Shown here piece after piece: positions 38,866 through 54,270 of a stretch of DNA of 64,000 nt; the stretch's first letter is position 1, and the number at the start of each line of letters is the position of its first letter. Location: contig NW_027476491.1 in assembly GCF_051020955.1 (NCBI RefSeq), positions 147,764-211,763 of the forward strand, in the 5' to 3' direction. This DNA comes from Megalopta genalis. Its lineage: Eukaryota; Arthropoda; Insecta; Hymenoptera; Halictidae. A program made the position numbers and the translations under genes. The notes beneath the pieces are model-generated. The model had not been told where the DNA came from and made no database searches. It saw only the letters and a list, made by a program, of their open reading frames with translations.

Positions 38866-41800
38866 TTTGAGGCTAAATCATGTGTTTCGCTTGGTTTGAA
38901 GCTAACTCGTATTTTTCGCATGCTGTTGAAGCTAAATCATGTATATCACAAGTATTTGAAGCTATATCATACGTTTCGCATGGATTCCAAGACGACCCTT
39001 CTAATTCGCATTGATTTGAAGCTAAATCATGTGTTTCGCAAGGATTTGAAGCTAACTCGTTTGTTTCGCATGCTGTTGAAGCTAACTCAAGTGTATCAAA
39101 AGTATTTGAAGCTAAACCATTTGCTTCGCATGGATTCGAAGATCAGCCTTCTACTTCGCATTGATTTGAAGCTAAATCATGTGTTTCGCATGGATTTGAA
39201 GCTAACTCGTTTGTTTCGCATGCTGTTGAAGCTAAATCATGTATATCACAAGTATTTGAAGCTAAACCATTTGTTACGCATGGATTCGAAGATCAGCCTT
39301 CTACTTCGCATTGATTTGATGCTAAATCATGTGTTTCGCATGGATTTGAAGCTAACGCGTTTGTTTCGCATGCTGTTGAAGCTAAATCATATACATCACA
39401 AGTATTTGAAGCTAAACCATTTGTTACGCATGGATTCGAAGATCAGCCTTCTACTTCGCATTGATTTGAAGCTAAATCATGTGTTTCGCATGGATTTGAA
39501 GATAACTCGTTTGTTTCGCATGCTGTTGAAACTAAATCATATATATCACAAGTATTTGAAGCTAAACCATTTGTTTCGCATTTATTCGAAAGCTAAGCCT
39601 TCTACTTCGCATTGATTTGAGGCTAAATCATGTGTTTCGCTTGGTTTTGAAGTTAACTCGTATTTTTCGCATGCTGTTGAAGATAAATCATGTATATCAC
39701 AAGTATTTGAAGCTATATAATACGTTTCGCATGGATTCCAAGATAACCCTTCTAATTCGCATTGATTTGAAACTAAATCATGTGTTTCGCATGGATTTGA
39801 AGCTAACTCGTTTGTTTCGCATGCTGTTGAAGCTAAATCATATATATCACAAGTATTTGAAGCTAAACTATTTGTATCGGATGGGATCGAAGATAAGCCT
39901 CCTACTTCGCATTGATTTGAAGCTAAATCATGTGTTTCGCATGGATTTGAAGCTAACTCGTTTGTATCGCACGCTGTTGAAGCTAAATCATATATATCAC
40001 AAGTATTTGAAGCTAAACCATTTGTTTCGCATTTATTAGAAGCTAAGCCTTCTACTTCGCATTGATTTGAGGCTAAATCATGTGTTTCGCTTGGTTTTGA
40101 AGCTAACTCGTTTTTTTCGCATGCAGTTGTAGCTAAATCATGTATATCACAAGTATTTGAAGCTAAACCGTTTGCTTCGCATGGATTCGAAGATCAGCCT
40201 TCTACTTCGCATTGATTTTAATCTAAATCATGTGTTTCGCATGGATTTGAAGATCAGCCTTCTACTTCGCATTGATTTGAAGCTGAATCATGTATATCAC
40301 AAGTATTTGAAGCTAAACCATTTGTTACGCATGGATTCGAAGATCAGCCTTCTACTTCGCATTGATTTGAAGCTAAATCATGTGTTTCGCATGGATTTGA
40401 AGCTAACTCGTTTGTTTCGCATGCTGTTGAAGCTAAATCATATATATCACAAGTATTTGAAGCTAAACCATTTGTTTCGCATTTATTCGAAAGCTAAGCC
40501 TTCTACTTCGCATTGATTTGAGGCTAAATCTTGTGTTTCGCTTGGTTTTGAAGCTAACTCGTATTTTTCGCATGCTGTTGAAGCTAAATCATGTATATCA
40601 CAAGTATTTGAAGCTATATCATACGTTTCGCATGGATTCCAAGACGACCCTTCTAATTCGCATTGATTTGAAGCTAAATCATGTGTTTCGCATGGATTTG
40701 AAGCTAACTCGTTTGTTTCGCATGGTGTTGAAGCTAAATCATGTATATCACAAGTATTTGAAGCTAAACCATTTGTTACGCATGTATTCGAAGATCAGCC
40801 TTCTACTTAGCATTGATTTGATGCTAAATCATGTGTTTCGCATGGATTTGAAGCTAACGCGTTTGTTTCGCATGCTTTTGAAGCTAAATCATGTATATCA
40901 CAAGCATTTGAAGCTAAACCATTTGCTTCGCATGGATTCGAAGATCAGCCTTCTACTTCGCATTGATTTGATGCTAAATCATGTGTTTCGCATGGATTTG
41001 AAGCTAACTCGTTTGTTTCGCATGCTGTTGAAGCTAAATCATGTATATCACAAGTATTTGAAGCTAAACCATTTGCTTCGCATGGATTCGAAGATCAGCC
41101 TTCTACTTCGCATTGATTTTAATCTAAATCATGTGTTTCGCATGGATTTGAAGCTAACTCGTTTGTTTCGCATGCAGTTGAAGCTGAATCATGTATATCA
41201 CAAGTATTTGAAGCTAAACCATTTGTTACGCATGGATTCGAGGATCAGCCTTCTACTTCGCATTGATTTGAAGCTAAATCATGTGTTTCGCATGGATTTG
41301 AAGATAACTCGTTTGTTTCGCATGCTGTTGAAGCTAAATCATATATATCACAAGTATTTGAAGCTAAACCATTTGTTTCGCATTTATTCGAAAGCTAAGC
41401 CTTCTACTTCGCATTGATTTGAGGCTAAATCATGTGTTTCGCTTGGTTTTGAAGCTAACTCGTATTTTTCGCATGCTGTTTAAGCTAAATCATGTATATC
41501 ACAAGTATTTGAAGCTATATCATACGTTTCGCATGGATTCCAAGACGACCCTTCTAATTCGCATTGATTTGAAGCTAAATCATGCGTTTCGCAAGGATTT
41601 GAAGCTAACTCGTTTGTTTCGCATGTTGTTGAAGCTAACTCAAGTGTATCAAAAGTATTTGAAGCTAAACCATATGCTTCGCATGGATACGAAGATCAGC
41701 CTTCTACTTCGCATTGATTTGAAGCTAAATCATGTGTTTCGCATGGATTTGAAGCTAACGCGTTTGTTTCGCATGCTGTTGAAGCTAAATCATATACATC

Positions 41801-44415
41801 ACAAGTATTTGAAGCTAAACCATTTGTTACGCATGGATTCGAAGATCAGCCTTCTACTTCGAATTGATTTGAAGCTAAATCATGTGTTTCGCATGGATTT
41901 GAAGATAACTCGTTTGTTTCGCATGCTGTTGAAGCTAAATCATATATATCACAAGTATTTGAAGCTAAACCATTTGTTTCGCATTTATTCGAAAGCTAAG
42001 CCTTCTTCTTCGCATTGATTTGAGGCTAAATCATGTGTTTCGCTTGGTTTTGAAGCTAACTCGTATTTTTCGCATGCTGTTGAAGATAAATCATGTATAT
42101 CACAAGTATTTGAAGCTATATAATACGTTTCGCATGGATTCCAAGATAACCCTTCTAATTCGCAATGATTTGAAACTAAATCATGTGTTTCGCATGCATT
42201 TGAAGCTAACTCGTTTGTATCGCACGCTGTTGAAGCTAAATCATATATATCACAAGTATTTGAAGCTAAACCATTTGTTTCGCATTTATTAGAAGCTAAG
42301 CCTTCTACTTCGCATTGATTTGAGGCTAAATCATGTGTTTCGCTTGGTTTTGATGCTAACTCGTTTTTTTCGCATGCAGTTGTAGCTAAATCATGTATAT
42401 CACAAGTATTTGAAGCTAAACCGTTTGCTTCGCATGGATTCGAAGATCAGTCTTCTACTTCGCATTGATTTTAATCTAAATCATGTGTTTCGCATGGATT
42501 TGAAGATCAGCCTTCTACTTCGCATTGATTTGAAGCTGAATCATGTATATCACAAGTATTTGAAGCTAAACCATTTGTTACGCATGGATTCGAAGATCAG
42601 CCTTCTACTTCGCATTGATTTGAAGCTAAATCATGTGTTTCGCATGGATTTGAAGCTAACTCGTTTGTTTCGCATGCTGTTGAAGCTAAATCATATATAT
42701 CACAAGTATTTGAAGCTAAACCATTTGTTTCGCATTTATTCGAAAGCTAAGCCCTCTACTTCGCATTGATTTGAGGCTAAATCATGTGTTTCGCTTGGTT
42801 TTGAAGCTAACTCGTATTTTTCGCATGCTGTTGAAGCTAAATCATGTATATCACAAGTATTTGAAGCTATATCATACGTTTCGCATGGATTCCAAGACGA
42901 CCCTTCTAATTCGCATTGATTTGAAGCTAAATCATGTGTTTCGCATGGATTTGAAGCTAACTCGTTTGTTTCGCATGGTGTTGAAGCTAAATCATGTATA
43001 TCACAAGTATTTGAAGCTAAACCATTTGTTACGCATGTATTCGAAGATCAGCCTTCTACTTAGCATTGATTTGATGCTAAATCATGTGTTTCGCATGGAT
43101 TTGAAGCTAACGCGTTTGTTTCGCATGCTTTTGAAGCTAAATCATGTATATCACAAGTATTTGAAGCTAAACCATTTGCTTCGCATGGATTCGAAGATCA
43201 GCCTTCTACTTCGCATTGATTTGATGCTAAGTCATGTGTTTCGCATGGATTTGAAGCTAACTCGTTAGTTTCGCATGCTGTTGAATCTAAATCATGTATA
43301 TCACAAGTATTTGCAGCTAAACCATTTGCTTCGCATGGATTCGAAGCTAAGCCTTCTACTTCGCATTGATTTGAGGCTAAATCATGTGTTTCGCTTGGTT
43401 TTGAAGCTAACTCGTTTGTTTCGCATGCTGTTGAAGCTAAATCATGTATATCACAAGTATTTGAAGCTATATCATACGTTTCGCATGGATTCCAAGATAA
43501 CCCTTCTAATTCGCATTGATTTGAAACTAAATCATGTGTTTCGCATGGATTTGAAGCTAACTCGTTTGTATCGCACGCTGTTGATGCTAAATCATATATA
43601 TCACAAGTATTTGAAGCTAAACCATTTGTTTCGCATTTATTACAAGCTAAGCCTTCTACTTCGCATTGATTTGAGGCTAAATCATGTGTTTCGCTTGGTT
43701 TTGAAGCTAACTCGTTTTTTTCGCATGCAGTTGTAGCTAAATCATGTATATCACAAGTATTTGAAGCTAAACCATTTGCTTCGCATGGATTCGAAGATCA
43801 GCCTTCTACTTCGCATTGATTTTAATCTAAATCATGTGTTTCGCATGGATTTGAAGCTAACTCGTTTGTTTCGCATGCAGTTGAAGCTGAATCATCTATA
43901 TCACAAGTATTTGAAGCTAAACCATTTGTTACGCATGGATTCGAGGATCAGCCTTCTACTTCGCATTGATTTGAAGCTAAATCATGTGTTTCGCATGGAT
44001 TTGAAGCTAACTCGTTTGTTTCGCATGCTGTTGAAGCTAAATCATATATATCACAAGTATTTGAAGCTAAACCATTTGTTTCGCATTTATTCGAAAGCTA
44101 AGCCTTCCACTTCGCATTGATTTGAGGCTAAATCATGTGTTTCGCTTGGGTTTGAAGCTAACTCGTATTTTTCGCATGCTGTTGAAGTTAAATCATGTAT
44201 ATCACAAGTATTTGAAGCTATATCATACGTTTCGCATGGATTCCAAGACGACCCTTCTAATTCGCATTGATTTGAAGCTAAATCATGTGTTTCGCAAGGA
44301 TTTGAAGCTAACTCGTTTGTTTCGCATGCTGTTGAAGCTAAATCATGTATATCACAAGTATTTGAAGTTAAACCATTTGTATCGCATGGGATCGAAGATA
44401 AGCCTCCTACTTCGC

Positions 44416-46452
44416 ATTGATTTGAAGCTAAATCATGTGTTTCGCATGGATTTGAAGCTAACTCGTTTGTTTCGCATGCTGTTGAAGCTAAATCATGTAT
44501 ATCACAAGTATTTGAAGCTAAACCATTTGTTACGCATGTATTCGAAGATCAGCCTTCTACTTAGCATTGATTTGATGCTAAATCATGTGTTTCGCATGGA
44601 TTTGAAGCTAACGCGTTTGTTTCGCATGCAGTTGAAGCTGAATCATGTATATCACAAGTATTTGAAGCTAAACTATTCGTTTCGCATGGATTCGAAGATA
44701 AGCCTTCCACTTCGCATTGATTTGAAGATAAATCATTTGTTTCGCTTGGATTTGAATATAACTCATTTGTTTCGCATGCTGTTGAAGCTAAATCATGTAT
44801 ATCACAAGTATTTGAAGCTAAACCATTTGCTTCGCATGGATTCGAAGATCAGCCTTCTACTTCGCATTGATTTGATGCTAAATCATGTGTTTCGCATGGA
44901 TTTGAAGCTAACTCGTTTGTTTCGCATGCTGTTGAAGCTAAATCATGTATATCACAAGCATTTGAAGCTAAACCATTTGTATCGCATTGATTTGAAGCTA
45001 AATCATGTGTTTCGCATGGATTTGAAGCTAACTCGTTTGTTTCGCATGCTGTTGAAGCTAAATCATGTATATCACAAGTATTTGAAGCTAAACCATTTGT
45101 ATCGCATGGGATCGAAGATAAGCCTCCTACTTCGCATTGATTTGAAGCTAAATCATGTGTTTCGCATGGATTTCATGCTAACTCGTCTGTTTCGCCTGCT
45201 GTTGAAGCTAAATCATGTATATCACAAGTATTTGAAGCTATATCATACGTTTCGCATGGATTCCAAGATAACCCTTCTAATTCGCATTGATTTGAAGCTA
45301 AATCATGTGTTTCGCATGGATTTGAAGCTAACTCGTTTGTTTCGCATGCTGTTGAAGCTAAATCATATATGTCACAAGTATTTGAAGCTAAACTATTTGT
45401 ATCGGATGGGATCGAAGATAAGCCTCCTACTTCGCATTGATTTGAAGCTAAATCATGTGTTTCGCATGGATTTGAAGCTAACTCGTTTGTATCGCACGCT
45501 GTTGAAGCTAAATCATATATATCACAAGTATTTGAAGCTAAACCATTTGTTTCGCATTTATTCGAAGCTAAGCCTTCTACATCGCATTGATTTGAGGCTA
45601 AATCATGTGTTTCGCTTGGTTTTGAAGCTAACTCGTTTTTTTCGCATGCAGTTGTAGCTAAATCATGTATATCACAAGTATTTGAAGCTAAACCATTTGT
45701 TTCGCATTTATTCGAAAGCTAAGCCTTCTACTTCGCATTGATTTGAGGCTAAATCATGTGTTTCGCTTGGTTTTGAAGCTAACTCGTATTTTTCGCATGC
45801 TGTTGAAGCTAAATCATGTATATCACAAGTATTTGAAGCTATATCATACGTTTCGCATGGATTCGAAGATCAGCCTTCTACTTCGCATTGATTTGAAGCT
45901 AAATCATGTGTTTCGCATGGATTTGAAGCTAACTCGTTTGTTTCGCATGCTGTTGAAGCTAAATCATATATATCACAAGTATTTGAAGCTAAACCATTTG
46001 TTTCGCATTTATTCGAAAGCTAAGCCTTCTACTTCGCATTGATTTGAGGCTAAATCATGTGTTTCGCTTGGTTTTGAAGCTAACTCGTATTTTTCGCATG
46101 CTGTTGAAGCTAAATCATGTATATCACAAGTATTTGAAGCTATATCATACGTTCCGCATGGATTCCAAGACGACCCTTCTAATTCGCATTGATTTGAAGC
46201 TAAGTCATGTGTTTCGCATGGATTTGAAGCTAACTGGATTGTTTCGCATGGTGTTGAAGCTAAATCATGTATATCACAAGTATTTGAAGCTAAACCATTT
46301 GTTACGCATGTATTCGAAGATCAGCCTTCTACTTAGCATTGATTTGATGCTAAATCATGTGTTTCGCATGGATTTGAAGCTAACGCGTTTGTTTCGCATG
46401 CTTTTGAAGCTAAATCATGTATATCACAAGTATTTGAAGCTAAACCATTTGC
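44416..46452. repeat. 2.04-kb block, copy 1 (partner displaced by 2,223 bp)
   Basis: Matches 46,639-48,675 throughout, including the TATCGCATTGATTTGAAG hybrid near 44,980, TTCGCCTGCTG near 45,193, CATATATGTCAC near 45,365, TCTACATCGCATTG near 45,579 and CTAACTGGATTG near 46,230. To the right, copy 1 continues with TTTGCTTCGC where copy 2 has TTTGTTTCGCATTTATTCG. Confidence 0.88.
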
Positions 46453-46638
46453 TTCGCATGGATTCGAAGATCAGCCTTCTACTTCGCATTGATTTGATGC
46501 TAAATCATGTGTTTCGCATGGATTTGAAGCTAACTCGTTTGTTTCGCATGCTGTTGAAGCTGAATCATGTATATCACAAGTATTTGAAGCTGAACTATTC
46601 GTTTCGCATGGATTCGAAGATAAGCCTTCCACTTCGCA

Positions 46639-48675
46639 TTGATTTTGAAGCTAAATCATGTGTTTCGCATGGATTTGAAGCTAACTCGTTTGTTTCGCAT
46701 GCTGTTGAAGCTAAATCATGTATATCACAAGTATTTGAAGCTAAACCATTTGTTACGCATGTATTCGAAGATCAGCCTTCTACTTAGCATTGATTTGATG
46801 CTAAATCATGTGTTTCGCATGGATTTGAAGCTAACGCGTTTGTTTCGCATGCAGTTGAAGCTGAATCATGTATATCACAAGTATTTGAAGCTAAACTATT
46901 CGTTTCGCATGGATTCGAAGATAAGCCTTCCACTTCGCATTGATTTGAAGATAAATCATTTGTTTCGCTTGGATTTGAATATAACTCATTTGTTTCGCAT
47001 GCTGTTGAAGCTAAATCATGTATATCACAAGTATTTGAAGCTAAACCATTTGCTTCGCATGGATTCGAAGATCAGCCTTCTACTTCGCATTGATTTGATG
47101 CTAAATCATGTGTTTCGCATGGATTTGAAGCTAACTCGTTTGTTTCGCATGCTGTTGAAGCTAAATCATGTATATCACAAGCATTTGAAGCTAAACCATT
47201 TGTATCGCATTGATTTGAAGCTAAATCATGTGTTTCGCATGGATTTGAAGCTAACTCGTTTGTTTCGCATGCTGTTGAAGCTAAATCATGTATATCACAA
47301 GTATTTGAAGCTAAACCATTTGTATCGCATGGGATCGAAGATAAGCCTCCTACTTCGCATTGATTTGAAGCTAAATCATGTGTTTCGCATGGATTTCATG
47401 CTAACTCGTCTGTTTCGCCTGCTGTTGAAGCTAAATCATGTATATCACAAGTATTTGAAGCTATATCATACGTTTCGCATGGATTCCAAGATAACCCTTC
47501 TAATTCGCATTGATTTGAAGCTAAATCATGTGTTTCGCATGGATTTGAAGCTAACTCGTTTGTTTCGCATGCTGTTGAAGCTAAATCATATATGTCACAA
47601 GTATTTGAAGCTAAACTATTTGTATCGGATGGGATCGAAGATAAGCCTCCTACTTCGCATTGATTTGAAGCTAAATCATGTGTTTCGCATGGATTTGAAG
47701 CTAACTCGTTTGTATCGCACGCTGTTGAAGCTAAATCATATATATCACAAGTATTTGAAGCTAAACCATTTGTTTCGCATTTATTCGAAGCTAAGCCTTC
47801 TACATCGCATTGATTTGAGGCTAAATCATGTGTTTCGCTTGGTTTTGAAGCTAACTCGTTTTTTTCGCATGCAGTTGTAGCTAAATCATGTATATCACAA
47901 GTATTTGAAGCTAAACCATTTGTTTCGCATTTATTCGAAAGCTAAGCCTTCTACTTCGCATTGATTTGAGGCTAAATCATGTGTTTCGCTTGGTTTTGAA
48001 GCTAACTCGTATTTTTCGCATGCTGTTGAAGCTAAATCATGTATATCACAAGTATTTGAAGCTATATCATACGTTTCGCATGGATTCGAAGATCAGCCTT
48101 CTACTTCGCATTGATTTGAAGCTAAATCATGTGTTTCGCATGGATTTGAAGCTAACTCGTTTGTTTCGCATGCTGTTGAAGCTAAATCATATATATCACA
48201 AGTATTTGAAGCTAAACCATTTGTTTCGCATTTATTCGAAAGCTAAGCCTTCTACTTCGCATTGATTTGAGGCTAAATCATGTGTTTCGCTTGGTTTTGA
48301 AGCTAACTCGTATTTTTCGCATGCTGTTGAAGCTAAATCATGTATATCACAAGTATTTGAAGCTATATCATACGTTCCGCATGGATTCCAAGACGACCCT
48401 TCTAATTCGCATTGATTTGAAGCTAAGTCATGTGTTTCGCATGGATTTGAAGCTAACTGGATTGTTTCGCATGGTGTTGAAGCTAAATCATGTATATCAC
48501 AAGTATTTGAAGCTAAACCATTTGTTACGCATGTATTCGAAGATCAGCCTTCTACTTAGCATTGATTTGATGCTAAATCATGTGTTTCGCATGGATTTGA
48601 AGCTAACGCGTTTGTTTCGCATGCTTTTGAAGCTAAATCATGTATATCACAAGTATTTGAAGCTAAACCATTTGT
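46639..48675. repeat. 2.04-kb block, copy 2
   Basis: Partner of 44,416-46,452. It starts at a monomer with one extra T (CATTGATTTTGAAG near 46,640), which may be the duplication junction. A further partial copy follows at once: 47,966-48,518 recurs at 48,718-49,270 (offset 752). Confidence 0.88.
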
Positions 48676-51600
48676 TTCGCATTTATTCGAAAGCTAAGCA
48701 TTCTACTTCGCATTGATTTGAGGCTAAATCATGTGTTTCGCTTGGTTTTGAAGCTAACTCGTATTTTTCGCATGCTGTTGAAGCTAAATCATGTATATCA
48801 CAAGTATTTGAAGCTATATCATACGTTTCGCATGGATTCGAAGATCAGCCTTCTACTTCGCATTGATTTGAAGCTAAATCATGTGTTTCGCATGGATTTG
48901 AAGCTAACTCGTTTGTTTCGCATGCTGTTGAAGCTAAATCATATATATCACAAGTATTTGAAGCTAAACCATTTGTTTCGCATTTATTCGAAAGCTAAGC
49001 CTTCTACTTCGCATTGATTTGAGGCTAAATCATGTGTTTCGCTTGGTTTTGAAGCTAACTCGTATTTTTCGCATGCTGTTGAAGCTAAATCATGTATATC
49101 ACAAGTATTTGAAGCTATATCATACGTTCCGCATGGATTCCAAGACGACCCTTCTAATTCGCATTGATTTGAAGCTAAGTCATGTGTTTCGCATGGATTT
49201 GAAGCTAACTGGATTGTTTCGCATGGTGTTGAAGCTAAATCATGTATATCACAAGTATTTGAAGCTAAACATTTGTTACGCATGTATTCGAAGATCAGCC
49301 TTCTACTTAGCATTGATTTGATGCTAAATCATGTGTTTCGCATGGATTTGAAGCTAACGCGTTCGTTTCGCATGCTTTTGAAGCTAAATCATGCATATCA
49401 CAAGTATTTGAAGCTAAACCATTTGCTTCGCATGGATTCGAAGATCAGCCTTCTACTTCGCATTGATTTGATGCTAAATCATGTGTTTCGCATGGATTTG
49501 AAGCTAACTCGTTTGTTTCGCATGCTGTTGAAGCTGAATCATGTATATCACAAGTATTTGAAGCTGAACTATTCGTTTCGCATGGATTCGAAGATAAGCC
49601 TTCCACTTCGCATTGATTTGAACATAAATCATTTGTTTCGCTTGGATTTGAATATAACTCATTTGTTTCGCATGCTGTTGAAGCTAAAAATCTTGTATAT
49701 CACAAGTATTTGAAGCTAAACCATTTGCTTTGCATGGATACGAAGAGCAGCCTTCTACTTCGCATTGATTTGATGCTAAATCATGTGTTTCGCATGGATT
49801 TGAAGCTAACGCGTTTGTTTCGCATGCTTTTGAAGCTAAATCATGTATATCACAAGTATTTGAAGCTAAACCATTTGTATCGCATGGGATCGAAGATAAG
49901 CCTCCTACTTCGCATTGATTTGAAGCTAAATCATGTGTTTCGCATGGATTTGAAGCTAACTCGTTTGTTTCGCATGCTGTTGAAGCTAAATCATGTATAT
50001 CACAAGCATTTGAAGCTAAACCATTTGCTTCGCATGGATTCGAAGATCAGCCTTCTACTTCGCATTGATTTGATGCTAAATCATGTGTTTCGCATGGATT
50101 TGAAGCTAACTCGTTTGTTTCGCATGCTGTTGAAGCTAAATCATGTATATCACAAGTATTTGAAGCTAAACCATTTGCTTCGCATGGATTCGAAGATCAG
50201 CCTTCTACTTCGCATTGATTTTAATCTAAATCATGTGTTTCGCATGGATTTGAAGCTAACTCGTTTGTTTTCGCATGCAGTTGAAGCTGAATCATGTATA
50301 TCACAAGTATTTGAAGCTAACCATTTGTTACGCATTGGATTCGAGGATCAGCCTTCTACTTCGCATTGATTTGAAGCTAAATCATGTGTTTCGCATGGAT
50401 TTGAAGATAACTCGTTTGTTTCGCATGCTGTTGAAGCTAAATCATATATATCAAAAGTATTTGAAGCTAAACTATTTGTTTCGCATTTATTCGAAAGCTA
50501 AGCCTTCTACTTCGCATTGATTTGAGGCTAAATCATGTGTTTCGCTTGGTTTTGAAGCTAACTCGTATTTTTCGCATGCTGTTGAAGCTAAATCATGTAT
50601 ATCACAAGTATTTGAAGCTATATCATACGTTTCGCATGGATTCCAAGACGACCCTTCTAATTCGCATTGATTTGAAGCTAAATCATGCGTTTCGCAAGGA
50701 TTTGAAGCTAACTCGTTTGTTTCGCATGCTGTTGAAGCTAACTCAAGTGTATCAAAAGTATTTGAAGCTAAACCATATGCTTCGCATGGATACGAAGATC
50801 AGCCTTCTACTTCGCATTGATTTGAAGCTAAATCATGTGTTTCGCATGGATTTGAAGCTAACGCGTTTGTTTCGCATGCTGTTGAAGCTAAATCATATAC
50901 ATCACAAGTATTTGAAGCTAAACCATTTGTTACGCATGGATTCGAAGATCAGCCTTCTACTTCGCATTGATTTGAAGCTAAATCATGTGTTTCGCATGGA
51001 TTTGAAGATAACTCGTTTGTTTCGCATGCTGTTGAAGCTAAATCATATATATCACAAGTATTTGAAGCTAAACCATTTGTTTCGCATTTATTCGAAAGCT
51101 AAGCCTTCTACTTCGCATTGATTTGAGGCTAAATCATGTGTTTCGCTTGGTTTTGAAGCTAACTCGTATTTTTCGCATGCTGTTGAAGATAAATCATGTA
51201 TATCACAAGTATTTGAAGCTATATAATACGTTTCGCATGGATTCCAAGATAACCCTTCTAATTCGCAATGATTTGAAACTAAATCATGTGTTTCACATGC
51301 ATTTGAAGCTAACTCGTTTGTTTCGCATGCTGTTGAATCTAAATCATATATATCACAAGTATTTGAAGCTAAACTATTTGTATCGGATGGGATCGAAGAT
51401 AAGCCTCCTACTTTGCATTGATTTGAAGCTAAATCATGTGTTTCGCATGGATTTGAAGCTAACTCGTTGTATCGCACGCTGTTGAAGCTAAATCATATAT
51501 ATCACAAGTATTTGAAGCTAAACCATTTGTTTCGCATTTATTAGAAGCTAAGCCTTCTACTTCGCATTGATTTGAGGCTAAATCATGTGTTTCGCTTGGT

Positions 51601-54270
51601 TTTGAAGCTAACTCGTTTTTTTCGCATGCAGTTGTAGCTAAATCATGTATATCACAAGTATTTGAAGCTAAACCGTTTGCTTCGCATGGATTCGAAGATC
51701 AGTCTTCTACTTCGCATTGATTTGAAGCTGAATCATGTATATCACAAGTATTTGAAGCTAAACCATTTGTTACGCATGGATTCGAAGATCAGCCTTCTAC
51801 TTCGCATTGATTTAAAGCTAAATCATGTGTTTCGCATGGATTTGAAGCTAACTCGTTTGTTTCGCATGCTGTTGAAGCTAAATCATATATATCACATGTA
51901 TTTGAAGCTAAACCATTTGTTTCGCATTTATCGAAAGCTAAGCCTTCTACTTCGCATTGATTTGAGGCTAAATCATGTGTTTCGCTTGGTTTGAAGCTAA
52001 CTCGTATTTTTCGCATGCTGTTGAAGCTAAATCATGTATATCACAAGTATTTGAAGCTATATCATACGTTTCGCATGGATTCCAAGACGACCTTCTAATT
52101 CGCATTGATTTGAAGCTAAATCATGTGTTTCGCATGGATTTGAAGCTAACCCGTTTGTTTCGCATGGTGTTGAAGCTAAATCATGTATATCACAAGTATT
52201 TGAAGCTAAACCATTTGTTACGCATGGATTCGAAGATCAGCCTTCTACTTCGCATTGATTTGATGCTAAATCATGTGTTTCGCATGGATTTGAAGCTAAC
52301 TCGTTTGTTTCGCATGCTGTTGAAGCTAAATCATGTATATCACAAGTATTTGAAGCTAAACCATTTGTATCGCATGGGATCGAAGATAAGCCTCCTACTT
52401 CGCATTGATTTGAAGCTAAATCATGTGTTTCGCATGGATTTCATGCTAACTCGTCTGTTTCGCCTGCTGTTGAAGCTAAATCATGTATATCACAAGTATT
52501 TGAAGCTATATCATACGTTTCGCATGGATTCCAAGATAACCCTTCTAATTCGCATTGATTTGAAGCTAAATCATGTGTTTCGCATGGATTTGAAGCTAAC
52601 TCGTTTGTTTCGCATGCTGTTGAAGCTAAATCATATATGTCACAAGTATTTGAAGCTAAACTATTTGTATCGGATGGGATCGAAGATAAGCCTCCTACTT
52701 CGCATTGATTTGAAGCTAAATCATGTGTTTCGCATGGATTTGAAGCTAACTCGTTTGTATCGCACGCTGTTGAAGCTAAATCATATATATCACAAGTATT
52801 TGAAGCTAAACCATTTGTTTCGCATTTATTCGAAGCTAAGCCTTCTACTTCGCATTGATTTGAGGCTAAATCATGTGTTTCGCTTGTTTTGAAGCTAACT
52901 CGTTTTTTTCGCATGCAGTTGTAGCTAAATCATGTATATCACAAGTATTTGAAGCTAAACCATTTGTTTCGCATTTATTCGAAAGCTAAGCCTTCTACTT
53001 CGCATTGATTTGAGGCTAAATCATGTGTTTCGCTTGGTTTTGAAGCTAACTCGTATTTTTCGCATGCTGTTGAAGCTAAATCATGTATATCACAAGTATT
53101 TGAAGCTATATCATACGTTCGCATGGATTCGAAGATCAGCCTTCTACTTCGCATTGATTTGAAGCTAAATCATGTGTTTCGCATGGATTTGAAGCTAACT
53201 CGTTTGTTTCGCATGCTGTTGAAGCTAAATCATATATATCACAAGTATTTGAAGCTAAACCATTTGCTTCGCATGGATTCGAAGATCAGCCTTCCACTTC
53301 GCATTGATTTGATGCTAAATCATGTGTTTCGCATGGATTTGAAGCTAACTCGTTTGTTTCGCATGCTGTTGAAGCTAAATCATGTATATCACAAGCATTT
53401 GAAGCTAAACCATTTGTATCGCATTGATTTGAAGCTAAATCATGTGTTTCGCATGGATTTGAAGCTAACTCGTTCGTTTCGCATGCTGTTGAAGCTAAAT
53501 CATGTATATCACAAGTATTTGAAGCTAAACCATTTGTATCGCATGGGATCGAAGATAAGCCTCCTACTTCGCATTGATTTGAAGCTAAATCATGTGTTTC
53601 GCATGGATTTGAAGCTAACTCGTTTGTTTCGCATGCTGTTGAAGCCAAATCATGTATATCACAAGTATTTGAGCTAAACCATTTGCTTCGCATGGATTCG
53701 ATTACTACCCTCCTAATTCGCATAGATTTGAAGATAAATCATATGTTTCGCTTGGATTTGAATATAACTCATTTGTTTCGCATGCTTTTGAAGCTAAATC
53801 ATGTATATCACAAGTATTTGAAGCTAAACTATTTGCTTCGCATGAATTCGAAGATCAGCCTTCTACTTCGCATTGATTTGATGCTAAATCATGTGTTCGC
53901 ATGGATTTCATGCTAACTCGTCTGTTTCGCCTGCTGTTGAAGCTAAATCATGTATATCACAAGTATTTGAAGCTATATCATACGTTTCGCATGGATTCCA
54001 AGATAACCCTTCTAATTCGCATTGATTTGAAGCTAAATCATGTGTTTCGCATGGATTTGAAGCTAACTCGTTTGTTTCGCATGCTGTTGAAGCTAAATCA
54101 TATATGTCACAAGTATTTGAAGCTAAACTATTTGTATCGGATGGGATCGAAGATCAGCCTTCTACTTAGCATTGATTTGATGCTAAATCATGTGTTTCGC
54201 ATGGATTTGAAGCTAACGCGTTTGTTTCGCATGCAGTTGAAGCTGAATCATGTATATCACAAGTATTGAA

